Shown piece by piece: positions 49,558 through 59,765 of a DNA stretch of 64,000 nt (position 1 is the stretch's first letter; each line of letters begins with the position of its first letter). The notes beneath the pieces are model-generated. The model had not been told where the DNA came from, searched no databases, and saw only the letters and a list, made by a program, of their open reading frames with translations. The position numbers were made by a program, and so were the translations under genes. Source of the stretch: Phytopseudomonas seleniipraecipitans (GTDB lineage: Bacteria > Pseudomonadota > Gammaproteobacteria > Pseudomonadales > Pseudomonadaceae); the NCBI RefSeq assembly GCF_900102335.1, contig NZ_FNBM01000002.1:558001-622000 (forward strand), given 5' to 3'.

Positions 49558-50964
49558 TCAGCGCGCAGAGCCTGCCCGGCGGTGCACGAGAACGCCTATG
49601 GCCACCACCACCGCGGCAGCCAGCCCGGTGGAAATCACCAGCACTTGGTAATCCTCGACGAAGGCCATGGTCACCAGGCAGCCAATGATGAACACGATCA
49701 CCAGGTAGGTCAGCCAGGGGAACAGCCACATTTTCAGGCGGATGTCCTTGCCCTCGGCCTCCAGTTTGCGACGCATCTTCAGTTGCGAGAAAGCGATCAC
49801 CAGATAGACCAGCAATGCGATCATGCCGGTGGTGTTCATCAGCGTATCGAGCACATCTTTGGGGCGCAGGGTTTCGCTGAAGTTGATCAACGCCACGAAG
49901 ATGGCCACCGAGCAGGACGCAACGATCGCGAACACTGGCACGCCGGTACCCGAGCGGGTGATCTTGAGGAATTTCGGCGCATCGCCACGGGTGGACAGCG
50001 AGAACAGCATGCGCGACGCGGTGTAGTGCGCCGAAATCATGCAGCTGCTCACCGAGGTCAGCACCACGAAGTTCATCACCAGCTCGGCATACGGAATGCC
50101 CAGCAGCTCCAGGGTACGACGGTAGGAACCGTAGCCGGACTGCGCCATCAACGGGTCATTCCACGGCACCAGGCAGACGATCAGGAAGATCGAGCCGATG
50201 TAGAACAGGCACACGCGCCAGACCACCGAGTTGGTCGCCTTGACGATCTGGGTCGACGGGTCCTTCGCTTCAGAGGCGGCGATGGTGACGATTTCCGCGC
50301 CGAGGAAAGCGAACATCACCCCGAGTATCGCCACTACCACGGCCCCGATGCCGTTGGGCATAAAGCCCTGAGCGGTCAGATTGCTGAAGCCACGCACCTC
50401 ACCGATCGGCCAGAAGCTGAGCACCGCCATACTGCACACGGCCAGGAAACAGATGATTGCCACCACCTTGATCAGCGCGAACCAGAATTCGAACTCCCCG
50501 TAGTGTTTGACGTTGAAGAAGTTGATGCTGATCAGCAGCAGCGTGGTGGCCAACACGAAGACGTTGACGCTGACCTCGGGGAACCAGCCATGCAGGATAG
50601 TGCCTGCGACGTAGGCCTCCCACGCCATGAGAATCACCCAGAACCACCAGTACAGCCAGCCGATGGTGAAACCGGCCCAGCGCCCGATGGCGCGCTCGGC
50701 GTAGGTGGAAAAGGAGCCGGTGTCGGGTGATGACGTGGCCATCTCGCCGAGCATGCGCATGATCAGCACCACCAGGATGCCACCCGCCAGGTAGGCCAGG
50801 ACGGCAGCCGGGCCAGCGCTGTGGATCACGCTGCCGGAGCCGACGAACAACGCGCCGCCGATCACCCCGGCGATAGACATCATGGTGAGGTGCCTTGGCT
50901 TCAACGATGCACTGAGCTTGCTCTCGTGCTCCTGCTTTGCCTTGTCGGCTGTTACCGCATCCAT
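49558..50964 (-). CDS. gabP: GabP-like APC amino acid permease
   Basis: A 468-residue membrane protein with twelve hydrophobic segments. The start at 50964 (MDAVTADKAKQEHESKL) has AGAGG some 11 bases upstream. Segments such as SLKPRHLTMMSIAGVIGGAL, SPDTGSFSTYAERAIGRWAG and SAHYTASRMLFSLSTRGDAP agree closely with E. coli GabP as I remember it, more than with AnsP or ProY. It would import 4-aminobutyrate or a related amino acid with protons. No gabDT genes are nearby, so the substrate is inferred from similarity alone. Confidence 0.82.
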   Translation of the reverse strand: MDAVTADKAKQEHESKLSASLKPRHLTMMSIAGVIGGALFVGSGSVIHSAGPAAVLAYLAGGILVVLIMRMLGEMATSSPDTGSFSTYAERAIGRWAGFTIGWLYWWFWVILMAWEAYVAGTILHGWFPEVSVNVFVLATTLLLISINFFNVKHYGEFEFWFALIKVVAIICFLAVCSMAVLSFWPIGEVRGFSNLTAQGFMPNGIGAVVVAILGVMFAFLGAEIVTIAASEAKDPSTQIVKATNSVVWRVCLFYIGSIFLIVCLVPWNDPLMAQSGYGSYRRTLELLGIPYAELVMNFVVLTSVSSCMISAHYTASRMLFSLSTRGDAPKFLKITRSGTGVPVFAIVASCSVAIFVALINFSETLRPKDVLDTLMNTTGMIALLVYLVIAFSQLKMRRKLEAEGKDIRLKMWLFPWLTYLVIVFIIGCLVTMAFVEDYQVLVISTGLAAAVVVAIGVLVHRRAGSAR

Positions 50965-51539
50965 AGAAGGACTACCTCTTATTGATTTTGCTGGAAACAG
51001 TTGAAGCCAGGCCGCCCTCGGGATATCCACACACCACGGCAACAGGCCTGCGATGAGCAGCCGTTGTCGTGATCGCTTTCCATATGAGCGCTTCCGGATC
51101 CGGCCTGAGCCGGTCTCGGGCAACAATCCTTGCCGAAATCCATCCGGTTGATTCAGAGGACGACCCCGCTCCACTCGTGTGAATGTGCTGAGCCATTACC
51201 GCAGCGGTGTCACCGAATATTCCCGGCACACCGGCTTGAATGTTCGTTTTACTCCACAACCAGCCCAGCTCGAGGCGAGCTGAACCCTTACTTTCAATAC
51301 GTTTTATCCGCTATCCAGAGTGGTTAAAGCTCTAGGAAAACCGGCCATTGGAAGGGTAAGCCCAGCGCCCAGGCACGCGAATGAAACCTGTTCATTAAAT
51401 ACAACGGACCGGATGGTAACGGAAAATTTACATTTGGGAATACTTTGCCAACGCAAACAGTGCATGGGCGGCCCTGCCTGAACGGCGACAGCTGTCGTGT
51501 AGATGGCGCCTCAGCCCGTTTACCACCCGCTATCGCATC
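50965..51539. other. Gene-free stretch upstream of gabP
   Basis: About 575 bases with low coding potential in all frames. Probable gabP promoter DNA. I see no strong structure before the tandem repeat that starts at 51540. Confidence 0.45.
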
Positions 51540-51836
51540 GGTGGATGAAAAGAGCGTCATCCACCCTACCGAGCACTACAAGTGCTCGACGGGAAACCGC
51601 CTCTGCATCATGCGACGCAGATAACCGTCGGATGAACGACGCTTCACACGCTCACCAGCCACAACCGCACGGTGGATGAGGAGAGCGTCATCCACCCTAC
51701 CGAGCACTGCAGTGCTCGACGGGAAACCGCCTCTGCATCATGCGACGCAGATAACCGTCGGATGAACGACGCTTCACACGCTCACCAGCCACAACCGCAC
51801 GGTGGATGAGAAGAGCGTCATCCACCCTACCGAGCT
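51540..51836. repeat. Tandem repeat, 130-131 bp period, 2.3 copies
   Basis: Units start at 51540, 51671 and 51801 (the last partial). Each opens with GGTGGATGA...GCGTCATCCACCCTAC, a member of the GTAGGGTGG repeat family. It then has a palindrome around GAGCACTGCAGTGCTC and a stretch ending CACAACCGCAC. The first two units differ at only a few positions, so the duplication is recent. No coding potential. Confidence 0.88.
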
Positions 51837-51894
51837 ACCGAGTACGACCTGGCGCAGCGTCCTGCGCTGTATGCGTCAAGCAAGTCGCAACGGC

Positions 51895-53841
51895 TTACTT
51901 CGGCCTGGCCTTTGTGGCGCCCGCGCCCGCACGCTTGGCAGGCGCACCTTTGCGCGGGGCAGCTTTGCGTTTGCCTTTCCAGGCTGGACGCCCTGCTGGC
52001 GGCGGGCCGCTGATGTTCAATTGCAAACCGAGGCAACGCTCGATCTGCTTGCCCATCCAGGTCGACTGCTTGGCGACGAACTCTTCGAGGGGCATTTCAC
52101 CGCTCTGTACCATGTCCAGCGCCTGCTCCCAGATCGCCGTGGTACCGGGGTCGGCGATGGCACGCGGCACCGCATCGATTAGTCCGAAAGCCGCCGAGGT
52201 GGCCGCCAGCGCTTTGCCCTGCTTGGTCAGGTAACCACGGTCGAGCAGCCCCTGGATGATGCCGGCGCGGGTGGCTTCGGTACCGATGCCGGTGGTGTCC
52301 TTGAGCTTCTGCTTGAGGCGCGGGTCTTCAACCAGCCGCGCCACATTCTTCATGGCCTGGATAAGGTCGCCTTCGGTGAACGGTTTGGGCGGCTGGGTGA
52401 ATTGATCCTTGAGCACGACCTCGCGCACCGGGTAGCGCTGCCCTTGCTGCAACGCCGGCAAGGCCTGCGATGCGGGTGCCTCGCGGCCCTTGGCAGGCGC
52501 CAGGGCTTCCGGCAACGCGCGTTTCCAGCCGGGCTCGACCACCTGCTTGCCGACCGCACGAAGCGTGTGGCCGGCACAGTCGAAATCGGCCTGGGTCCGG
52601 TCGTATTCGTGGTTGGGCAGAAACTGCGCCAGATAGCGTGCGCGGATCAGTTCGTACACGGCTCGCGGTCGCCCGCTCAGCCGCGCCAGGCCGCCAGCAG
52701 CAAGGGTCGGGATGATGCCGTGGTGCGCGCTGACCTTGGCATCGTTCCAGGCCCGTGAGCGGCGCTGCGCCTGGGTATGCCCGAGCACATCACGCAGGCC
52801 CGGATCGGCCTGCCCCAACGCTGCAAGAATCGCCGGCGCTTCGCCGTGCTGACTCAGCGGTAGGTAGCCGCAATCACTACGTGGGTAGGTAATCAGCTTG
52901 TCGGTTTCGTAGAGTTTCTGAGCGATGTCTAGGGTTTCCTGGGCGCCCAGACCGAGCTTCTTCGAGCACACCTGCTGCAGGGTGCCGAGGTCGAACAACA
53001 GTGGCGGCGCTTCGCGCATGCGCTCGGTTTTCAGCTGCTGCAACTGGGCGTGTTCGGCGGCTCGGATCTCGTCAGCCGCGCGCTGCGCGATCTCCTGGCG
53101 CAGGCAGCGGCCTTGCTCGTCACAGTCGTCTTGCGGAGCACGCCACTGGGTAGTGAACGGCGTACCGTTGCCGTCGAGCGTCACATCGATGGCCCAGAAC
53201 GGCAGCGGTATGAAGTCAGCGATGCTGCGATCACGGTCGACCACGAGGCGAAGGGTGGGCGTCTGCACCCGGCCGACCGGCAGCACGCCCTGATAGCCGG
53301 ACTTGCGACCCAGCAGGGTAAACAGACGGCTCATGTTCATGCCGATCAGCCAATCGGCCCGCGAGCGCCCGAGCGCCGATTGATAGAGGTTGTAGGTGCT
53401 GGCACCGGGTTTGAGCGCGGCCAGCGCCTTGCGAATCGACGTATCGTCCAGCGCTGACAGCCACAGGCGCTGGATCGCCCCACGGTAGCGGCAATGGTCG
53501 AGCAATTCGCGGGCGATCATCTCGCCCTCGCGGTCGGCGTCAGTGGCAATCACCAGCTCCGTCGCCTCGCCCAGCAGCCGCTTGACCGCCTTGAACTGCG
53601 CCGCGGTCTTGGGCTTGACGCGCATCTTCCACTGTTGCGGCACGATGGGCAGGTCCGCCAGCACCCAGCGTTTATAGCGCGCGTCGTAGGCATCCGGCGG
53701 TGCGGTTTCCAGCAGGTGACCAATGCACCAGGTAACCGTGACGCCGTTGCCCAGCCAGCAGCCGTCGCCACGCCGCGTGGCACCCAGCACGCTGGCGATA
53801 TCCTTGGCTTGAGAGGGCTTTTCGCAGAGAAACAGGCGCAT
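51895..53841 (-). CDS. topB: DNA topoisomerase III
   Basis: A 648-residue type IA topoisomerase. The start MRLFLCEKPSQAKDIASVLG and the Toprim motif ATDADREGEMIARE are typical. The conserved GVLPVGRVQTPTLRLV and the active-site tyrosine segment KLITYPRSDCGYLP are intact. The C-terminus lacks zinc fingers and ends in a basic tail (KGKRKAAPRKGAPAKR) that probably aids DNA binding. It relaxes and decatenates DNA and is usually a chromosomal gene; plasmid-type forms also exist, but base composition here is that of the core. Confidence 0.95.
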   Translation of the reverse strand: MRLFLCEKPSQAKDIASVLGATRRGDGCWLGNGVTVTWCIGHLLETAPPDAYDARYKRWVLADLPIVPQQWKMRVKPKTAAQFKAVKRLLGEATELVIATDADREGEMIARELLDHCRYRGAIQRLWLSALDDTSIRKALAALKPGASTYNLYQSALGRSRADWLIGMNMSRLFTLLGRKSGYQGVLPVGRVQTPTLRLVVDRDRSIADFIPLPFWAIDVTLDGNGTPFTTQWRAPQDDCDEQGRCLRQEIAQRAADEIRAAEHAQLQQLKTERMREAPPLLFDLGTLQQVCSKKLGLGAQETLDIAQKLYETDKLITYPRSDCGYLPLSQHGEAPAILAALGQADPGLRDVLGHTQAQRRSRAWNDAKVSAHHGIIPTLAAGGLARLSGRPRAVYELIRARYLAQFLPNHEYDRTQADFDCAGHTLRAVGKQVVEPGWKRALPEALAPAKGREAPASQALPALQQGQRYPVREVVLKDQFTQPPKPFTEGDLIQAMKNVARLVEDPRLKQKLKDTTGIGTEATRAGIIQGLLDRGYLTKQGKALAATSAAFGLIDAVPRAIADPGTTAIWEQALDMVQSGEMPLEEFVAKQSTWMGKQIERCLGLQLNISGPPPAGRPAWKGKRKAAPRKGAPAKRAGAGATKARPK

Positions 53842-53980
53842 GAGGCAGCGTCACGGTCGACTGAGCAGCCACCAGAATACTGTATATCCATACAAATCAG
53901 CTACGCCGCCGTTGATTGCCCGCGACCCAGGGCTCTGCTAGTGTCGCCGCGACCGCGAACCAAGCCTGAGAATTCCTGAC

Positions 53981-54223
53981 ATGGCCCGTAAGAAAGCCGC
54001 GCTCGATTTCGAGCAATCCCTCACCGAGCTGCAAACCATTGTCGAGCGTCTGGAGAACGGCGAACTGTCGCTGGAGGAGTCACTGAGCGCCTTCGAGCAG
54101 GGCATCAGCCTGACCCGTGACTGCCAGGCCTCGCTGACCCAGGCCGAGCAGAAAGTGCAGATTCTTCTAGAGCGCGATGGCGCGCTGGAAGCCGCGCCGT
54201 TCGAAACGGACGAGCCGCTATGA
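53981..54223 (+). CDS. xseB: Exonuclease VII small subunit
   Basis: An 80-residue protein of the XseB family: a short helical hairpin with [20 protein letters not shown] and [19 protein letters not shown]. It binds the catalytic subunit XseA to form exonuclease VII. The gene overlaps ispA by four bases (ATGA) and opens the xseB-ispA-dxs cluster found across gammaproteobacteria. Confidence 0.95.
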   Translation: MARKKAALDFEQSLTELQTIVERLENGELSLEESLSAFEQGISLTRDCQASLTQAEQKVQILLERDGALEAAPFETDEPL

Positions 54224-55107
54224 TCGCCAGCTACCAGGCGCGCTGCCAGAAACAGGTGGATGCCGCTCTGGAGCCCTTGTTCGCGGCACCACGCGCCGAG
54301 CTCGAACGCTTGTATGCGGCCATGCGTTACAGCGTGTTCAACGGTGGCAAGCGTATTCGCCCGCTGCTCGCCTACGCCGCCTGCGAAGCCCTTGGTGGCG
54401 CGGCGCAGCAGGCCGATGGCGCGGCCTGCGCCGTGGAGCTGATTCACGCTTACTCGTTGGTGCACGACGACCTGCCGGCCATGGACGATGACGACTTGCG
54501 CCGTGGTCAGCCAACCACTCATAAAGCGTTCGACGAAGCCACCGCGATTCTCGCCGGCGACGGCCTGCAAAGCCTCGCGTTCGCCGTACTCGCCAGTGAC
54601 CAACGCAACCCGCAAAACGCAGACGTGCGCCTGAGCATGTTCAGTGCGCTGGCCGACGCAGCAGGCCCGGCAGGCATGGTCGGCGGCCAGGCCATCGACC
54701 TCGGCTCGGTCGGTCAGCAGTTGCAGCAACCGGCGCTGGAAATCATGCACCGCCACAAGACCGGTGCGCTGATCGAAGCCAGCGTGCGCCTCGGCGCCCT
54801 GGCCAGCGGGCGTTCCGACGAACGCAGCCTGGCTGCGTTGAGTACCTACGCGCGTGCCGTCGGCCTGGCCTTTCAGGTGCAGGACGATATCCTCGACGTG
54901 GAGAGCGACACCGCGACGCTGGGCAAGACTCAGGGCAAAGACCAGGCGAACGACAAGCCCACCTACCCGGCGCTGTTAGGCCTGGAAGCGGCGCGCCAGT
55001 ACGCTTTCGAATTACGCGATCAGGCGCTGCACGCGCTGCGCCCGTTCGACCATACCGCCGAGCCGCTGCGCGAACTGGCGCGTTATATCGTCGAAAGGCG
55101 CAACTGA
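54220..55107 (+). CDS. ispA: Farnesyl diphosphate synthase
   Basis: A 295-residue prenyltransferase. The first aspartate-rich motif is [14 protein letters not shown] and the second [22 protein letters not shown] and GGQAIDL are also conserved. It condenses isopentenyl and dimethylallyl diphosphate to farnesyl diphosphate, precursor of quinones and undecaprenyl carriers. It is coupled to xseB by an ATGA overlap, and dxs of the same pathway follows 124 bases later. Confidence 0.96.
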   Translation: MIASYQARCQKQVDAALEPLFAAPRAELERLYAAMRYSVFNGGKRIRPLLAYAACEALGGAAQQADGAACAVELIHAYSLVHDDLPAMDDDDLRRGQPTTHKAFDEATAILAGDGLQSLAFAVLASDQRNPQNADVRLSMFSALADAAGPAGMVGGQAIDLGSVGQQLQQPALEIMHRHKTGALIEASVRLGALASGRSDERSLAALSTYARAVGLAFQVQDDILDVESDTATLGKTQGKDQANDKPTYPALLGLEAARQYAFELRDQALHALRPFDHTAEPLRELARYIVERRN

Positions 55108-55231
55108 AACACCGCCTGGATTGTCTGATCTGGCACGCCCCTGCTGCGATCCGCGCCGTCCCCATCTTGGGCACGGATCGCTGCATCAGGTAGACTGCTC
55201 CATTCTTTGAATTCTTATAACGACTCGCCTG

Positions 55232-57133
55232 ATGCCGACGACTTTCCACGAGATTCCCCGCGAACGCCCGCTGACGCCGCTGCTCGACCGCGCCAACACG
55301 CCGGATGAGCTGCGCCGCCTCGGCGAAGCCGAGCTGGAGACCCTGGCGGACGAATTGCGCCAGTACCTGCTCTACACGGTCGGCCAGACCGGCGGGCACT
55401 TCGGCGCGGGCCTCGGGGTGGTCGAACTGACCCTTGCGCTGCACTACGTGTTCGATACCCCGGACGATCGACTGGTGTGGGACGTGGGCCACCAGGCCTA
55501 TCCGCACAAGATTCTCACCGGCCGCCGCGAGCGCATGAGCACGCTGCGCCAGAAGGACGGCATCGCCGCCTTTCCACGCCGCTCGGAAAGCGAATACGAC
55601 ACCTTTGGCGTCGGCCACTCCAGCACCTCGATCAGCGCCGCACTGGGCATGGCCATCGCCGCCCAGCGCCAAGGCAGCAAACGCAAATCGGTGGCGGTGA
55701 TCGGCGACGGCGCACTGACCGCCGGCATGGCCTTCGAAGCGCTGAACCACGCGGCAGATGTCAAAGCCAACATGCTCGTGGTGCTCAACGACAACGACAT
55801 GTCGATCTCCAAGAATGTCGGCGGCCTGTCCAACTACCTGGCGAAGATTCTCTCCAGCCGCACCTACGCCAACGTGCGTGAAGGCAGCAAAAAGGTGCTC
55901 TCCAAGCTGCCTGGCGCCTGGGAAATTGCCCGCAAGACTGAAGAACACGCCAAGGGCATGCTGGTCTCCGGCACCATGTTCGAAGAGCTGGGCTGGAACT
56001 ACATCGGCCCTATCGACGGCCATGACCTGCCGACCCTGCTGGCCACGCTGCGCAATATGCGCGACCTCGAAGGCCTGCAGTTCCTTCACGTGGTCACCAA
56101 GAAGGGCAAGGGCTTCGCGCCAGCCGAAGTCGACCCGATCGTCTACCACGCCATCACCAAGCTGGAGCCGATCAACGCGCCCGCCAAGGTGAAGAAACCC
56201 TCCGGGCCGAAGTACTCCAGCGTATTCGGTCAGTGGCTGTGCGAGATGGCGGCCAGCGATGAACGCCTGATGGCCATCACCCCGGCCATGAAGGAAGGCT
56301 CCGACCTGGTGGCCTTCAGCGAGCAGTATGCGGACCGCTATTTCGACGTGGCCATCGCCGAGCAGCACGCAGTGACCCTCGCCGCTGGTATGGCCTGCGA
56401 AGGGGCCAAGCCTGTGGTGGCGATCTATTCGACCTTCCTGCAGCGCGCCTATGATCAGTTGATCCACGACGTTGCGGTGCAGAACCTTGACGTGCTCTTC
56501 GCCATCGACCGTGCCGGCCTGGTCGGCGAAGACGGCCCGACGCACGCGGGCAGCTTCGACCTCTCCTACCTGCGTTGCGTGCCCGGCATGCTGATCATGA
56601 CGCCGAGCGACGAGAATGAGCTGCACCACATGCTCACCACCGGCTACCAGTTCAAAGGCCCAGCAGCGGTGCGCTATCCACGTGGCAGCGGCCCGAACGC
56701 CGCGATTGACCGCGCGCTGACGCCACTGCCGATCGGCAAGGGCGTGATCCGTCGCCAGGGTCAGGGCGTTGCCCTGCTGGTGTTCGGCGTGCAGCTGGCC
56801 GAGGCACTGCGCGTCGGCGAAACGCTAAACGCTACCGTGGTTGACATGCGTTTCGTCAAACCGCTGGACGAAGCACTGGTCAGCGAACTGGCCGCCAGCC
56901 ACGAGCTGCTGGTGACCATCGAGGAAAACAGCGTGATGGGCGGCGCGGGCAGCGCCGTCAGCGAATTCCTTGCCCGTAGCGGCACGCTCCAACCGATGCT
57001 GCACCTCGGCCTGCCCGACAGCTATGTCGAGCATGCGCGTCCCGAGCAGATGCTGGCCGAATGCGGCCTGGACGAAGCCGGGATCGAAGCCGCTATCCGC
57101 ACGCGGCTTGGGCAGCAGCGACAGCCAGCGTAG
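55232..57133 (+). CDS. dxs: 1-deoxy-D-xylulose-5-phosphate synthase
   Basis: A 633-residue thiamine-diphosphate enzyme that starts the MEP isoprenoid pathway from pyruvate and glyceraldehyde 3-phosphate. Motifs include [20 protein letters not shown], the TPP/magnesium site [17 protein letters not shown] with NDNDMSIS, and the catalytic glutamate in [17 protein letters not shown]. The transketolase C-terminal domain ends [11 protein letters not shown]. Length is typical. The context with ispA is functional as well as positional. Confidence 0.97.
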   Translation: MPTTFHEIPRERPLTPLLDRANTPDELRRLGEAELETLADELRQYLLYTVGQTGGHFGAGLGVVELTLALHYVFDTPDDRLVWDVGHQAYPHKILTGRRERMSTLRQKDGIAAFPRRSESEYDTFGVGHSSTSISAALGMAIAAQRQGSKRKSVAVIGDGALTAGMAFEALNHAADVKANMLVVLNDNDMSISKNVGGLSNYLAKILSSRTYANVREGSKKVLSKLPGAWEIARKTEEHAKGMLVSGTMFEELGWNYIGPIDGHDLPTLLATLRNMRDLEGLQFLHVVTKKGKGFAPAEVDPIVYHAITKLEPINAPAKVKKPSGPKYSSVFGQWLCEMAASDERLMAITPAMKEGSDLVAFSEQYADRYFDVAIAEQHAVTLAAGMACEGAKPVVAIYSTFLQRAYDQLIHDVAVQNLDVLFAIDRAGLVGEDGPTHAGSFDLSYLRCVPGMLIMTPSDENELHHMLTTGYQFKGPAAVRYPRGSGPNAAIDRALTPLPIGKGVIRRQGQGVALLVFGVQLAEALRVGETLNATVVDMRFVKPLDEALVSELAASHELLVTIEENSVMGGAGSAVSEFLARSGTLQPMLHLGLPDSYVEHARPEQMLAECGLDEAGIEAAIRTRLGQQRQPA

Positions 57134-57174
57134 AGAGCAAAATCAGCAGATCGTAATTGAACCCGGGATCGCTT

Positions 57175-57205
57175 CCTGGGTTTCGCTTCGCTCTACCCAG
57201 GCTAC
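57175..57205. repeat. CCTGGG...GGCTAC interspersed repeat
   Basis: CCTGGGTTTCGCTTCGCT with a complementary CCCAGGCTAC end. Same family as 14170-14240. The 303-base gap between dxs and the AI-2E gene holds this and the copy at 57348 and no gene. Confidence 0.75.
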
Positions 57206-57347
57206 GAAAAGCGAGAGCCATAGTGGCTTCTTTGGGCTGGGCCACGCCTTATCGCCCCATCAAACCATTCACCCCGCTTCCGAGGCATCCCTCTCGCTAC
57301 GGTCCGCTAGCGATACCCCGCCTATACCCAACTCTGGCGCTCAGCCC

Positions 57348-57378
57348 GTAGCCTGGGTTGAGCGAAGCGATACCCAGG
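57348..57378. repeat. GTAGCCTGGG...CCCAGG interspersed repeat, inverted copy
   Basis: GTAGCCTGGGTTGAGCGAAG followed by a complementary TACCCAGG. It faces the copy at 57175-57205, so the two could pair into a larger hairpin. Confidence 0.75.
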
Positions 57379-57437
57379 TTTTGCCCACAGGCGCCATCCT
57401 GCCCCACCGTCGGCACAGAGCGCACGGATCCAGGCCC

Positions 57438-58448
57438 TCAGACCCAACCCTGAGCCTTGAGCTCGCTCTTCAGGTAGGCGTAATACACAGGTGCAGCAAC
57501 CAGGCCGGCGATCCCGAAGGCCGCCTCGAATACCAACATGACCAGCAGCAGCTCCCAGGCACGCGCCTTGATCTGGCCGCCGACGATGCGGGCGTTGAGG
57601 AAGTATTCGACCTTATGGATGACGATCAGGTAAGCCAGCGCGCCAAGCGCCACCCAGATCGACATCGACAGACCAACCACGAAGATCGCCGTGTTGGAAA
57701 TCAGGTTGCCGACCACCGGCAGCAAGCCGGCCACGAAGGTGATCAGAATCAGCGTCTTGGTCAGCGGCAGGTGCACATCGAAGAGCGGCAACACGCCCAT
57801 CAGGAAGATGCCGGTAAAGGTGGTATTGAGCAGAGAGATCTTGATCTGTGCGAAGACGATATTACGAAACGCCTCGACGAAGCGCTGCACGCGGATCAGT
57901 AACGCGCCGGCCAGGGGCTTGAGTTGGCCCGGCTCGGGCACACTCTGCAAGGCAATCACCGCCCCGAGAATCATGCCGATCAGAATGGTGACGAACATGT
58001 GCACCGCGCCTTTGCCGAGTAACTGCAGCTCGCTGATGTGCCCACGTAACCAATCGTGCAGCGCGATGCGGATATCGTCGACGTTGGCAGGCAAGTAAGC
58101 CACCAGCGCTTCCGGTAACTGCTCGCGCGCGCGATCGATCACCCCGAGCAACTTGCCCATCAACCGGCCCGGGTTGTTCAGCTCATGCATCACCAGCGAG
58201 AAGCCGCCAGCGAATACCAGGCCAAGCACGGCGATCACCAGCACGCTGAGCAGGCCGACCGCCAACAGACGGCCAAGATGACCAGCAAACAGCCGCTGCA
58301 TGGGGCGGGCCAGGCGATTGACCAGCTCGAACACCAATAGCCCGGCCAACAGACTCGGCAGCAGTTTCAGTGGGAAGACCAGCAGGAGCGCGGCGCCAAC
58401 GATCAAGGCGCTGGCGGGGGAAAACCAAGGGGAGACGGGGGCTTTCAT
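57438..58448 (-). CDS. AI-2E/PerM family membrane protein
   Basis: A 336-residue protein started at the ATG at 58448; the only upstream alternative is a TTG at 58478. Seven or eight membrane segments flank a central soluble loop (residues 115-160). The C-terminal half holds the family pattern with FLMGVLPLFDVHLPLTKTLI and FVAGLLPVVGNLISNT. The family is named for autoinducer-2 export in E. coli TqsA, but most members have other or unknown cargo. It ends the minus-strand run that includes ribA. Confidence 0.88.
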   Translation of the reverse strand: MKAPVSPWFSPASALIVGAALLLVFPLKLLPSLLAGLLVFELVNRLARPMQRLFAGHLGRLLAVGLLSVLVIAVLGLVFAGGFSLVMHELNNPGRLMGKLLGVIDRAREQLPEALVAYLPANVDDIRIALHDWLRGHISELQLLGKGAVHMFVTILIGMILGAVIALQSVPEPGQLKPLAGALLIRVQRFVEAFRNIVFAQIKISLLNTTFTGIFLMGVLPLFDVHLPLTKTLILITFVAGLLPVVGNLISNTAIFVVGLSMSIWVALGALAYLIVIHKVEYFLNARIVGGQIKARAWELLLVMLVFEAAFGIAGLVAAPVYYAYLKSELKAQGWV

Positions 58449-58545
58449 AACATCTGCAACGACCAGTAAGGCAGCCAATCTGCCAGTTGCCAGCGCGCTT
58501 TACCAGCGCCTTCGCACATGTGCCGTGGTGCCGTTGCGACGGCTG

Positions 58546-59349
58546 TCACCGTGCGGGCGCTAATACGTCGCAGAGCTTGGCCGTCGCGTCGAGCATCTGG
58601 AAACTGGGCCGCTCCAGACCGTTGTCCGGCAGCACCAGCAACTGCCCGCGCTTTACCGCCAAAAGCTCCGGCCAACGCCGCCAGGCCTGCAGTTGGCGGG
58701 CGTCGCCAGCGATGATCGCCGCAGGGTCACGCAACAGCACCGACTCGACGCTGACCTGGGGGGCGGGAAGCTGCACATCGGCAAAGACACTGCGCGCGCC
58801 ACAGATCTGCAGCGCATCACTGATGATCTGCCGACCGCCGATGGTGTACAGCGGCGCATCCCAGACCTGATAGAACACCGGCAGGGGTTGCGCGCGGTGG
58901 TATCGAGCACGCAGCGCGGCAAGCCCGGCAACGAAGCGCTCGTGCAGACGCCTCCCCTGCTCTGCCCGCCCGAGGCGCTCCCCAATCTGCACGAACTGAC
59001 CCGCCAGCTCATCCAGCGAGCGAGGCTCGAGCACCAGCAGAGGAATACCGAACGATTTGAGTTGTTCGCGCTGAGCGGCGCTGACGCTACCTGGCCACAC
59101 CAGCAGCAGATCTGGCTGAAGCGCCAGGAGAGTTTCCATTTCCAGCTGGCCATAGCGCCCGACGGAAGGCAGATGCGCCAGCGCCACAGGCCGCTCGCCC
59201 CCGTCGAGCACACCGACCAGACGATCAACGGCACCCAACTCGACGACAATTTCGCTCAGTGATGGCGCCAGGCTGACCACACGATCCGCGGCGGAAAGCG
59301 ACGCCACCTGCAGCATCGACAGCACAAGCGCCAGCAGAACGCGCTGCAT
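58546..59349 (-). CDS. BtuF-like periplasmic substrate-binding protein
   Basis: A 267-residue protein started at the ATG at 59349, sharing one base with the stop of the preceding gene (TGATG). Residues 1-21 are a signal peptide ending LSAAD. The mature part is a class III binding protein: VVSLAPSLSEIVVELGAVDR, PSVGRYGQLEMETLLALQPD and VFYQVWDAPLYTIGGRQIIS. This pattern fits vitamin B12 (BtuF) or haem/cobamide uptake. No ABC permease or ATPase is next to it, so it would need partners elsewhere. The P. aeruginosa counterpart (PA4045) sits in the same place. Confidence 0.85.
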   Translation of the reverse strand: MQRVLLALVLSMLQVASLSAADRVVSLAPSLSEIVVELGAVDRLVGVLDGGERPVALAHLPSVGRYGQLEMETLLALQPDLLLVWPGSVSAAQREQLKSFGIPLLVLEPRSLDELAGQFVQIGERLGRAEQGRRLHERFVAGLAALRARYHRAQPLPVFYQVWDAPLYTIGGRQIISDALQICGARSVFADVQLPAPQVSVESVLLRDPAAIIAGDARQLQAWRRWPELLAVKRGQLLVLPDNGLERPSFQMLDATAKLCDVLAPAR

Positions 59350-59765
59350 CAGCCCAGTTGCCGAGGAATACGATAGAGGTAAAGCACTACGATGCTGGCC
59401 AGCGCCAGCAATACCAGCGGCACCGCCTCCAACCCGGCGAAGACGGCTAGGGCGGCGATCCATGCCGGCAGCCCGGCGCCGAGCAATGCAGCACGGCGGC
59501 GCTCGGCCAGGGTCAGCCAGGCAGCCGGCTCGTCAGCGGTGTTCAGCGCTTTGGCGGTCGCAAACAACGCACGCTTGTAACCACCGAAAAGCGGCAGGCT
59601 AACGAACAAGGAGGCCAAGCCCGCGACGAACAGCGGCATGGCCAGCACGCCAGGTTGGCGGCTGATGCCGAACATGAAGTTGATCACCAGCAGCGGAGCC
59701 AAGGTCAGTGCCAGTTGCCGCCACCAGAGCAGGGCCAACCGGCGCTTGACCGCGGCGCGGGTCAA
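59349..59765 (-). CDS. Small membrane protein of unknown function between ribA and the BtuF-like gene
   Basis: A 138-residue protein probably started at the TTG at 59765, within the last codons of ribA (TTGA overlap). Four hydrophobic segments are visible, including [17 protein letters not shown] and [19 protein letters not shown], separated by basic loops ([12 protein letters not shown]). The start codon is rare but no ATG or GTG lies in frame before the first helix. It is coupled at both ends, to ribA and to the BtuF-like gene. The same three-gene order is found in P. aeruginosa. Confidence 0.75.
   Translation of the reverse strand: MTRAAVKRRLALLWWRQLALTLAPLLVINFMFGISRQPGVLAMPLFVAGLASLFVSLPLFGGYKRALFATAKALNTADEPAAWLTLAERRRAALLGAGLPAWIAALAVFAGLEAVPLVLLALASIVVLYLYRIPRQLG

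Noticed and set aside
49438..50730. A 430-codon plus-strand frame opposite gabP
   Set aside because: Extremely rich in His, Gln, Asp and Arg without hydrophobic cores; a shadow of a membrane-protein gene.
51540..51836. Regular repeats that might suggest a CRISPR array
   Set aside because: Only about two and a third units of 130 bases, with no short repeat-spacer pattern and no cas genes anywhere in the window.
54743..56629. A 628-codon open frame on the minus strand opposite ispA and dxs
   Set aside because: Antisense shadow of two secure genes, with no recognisable domain or ribosome site.
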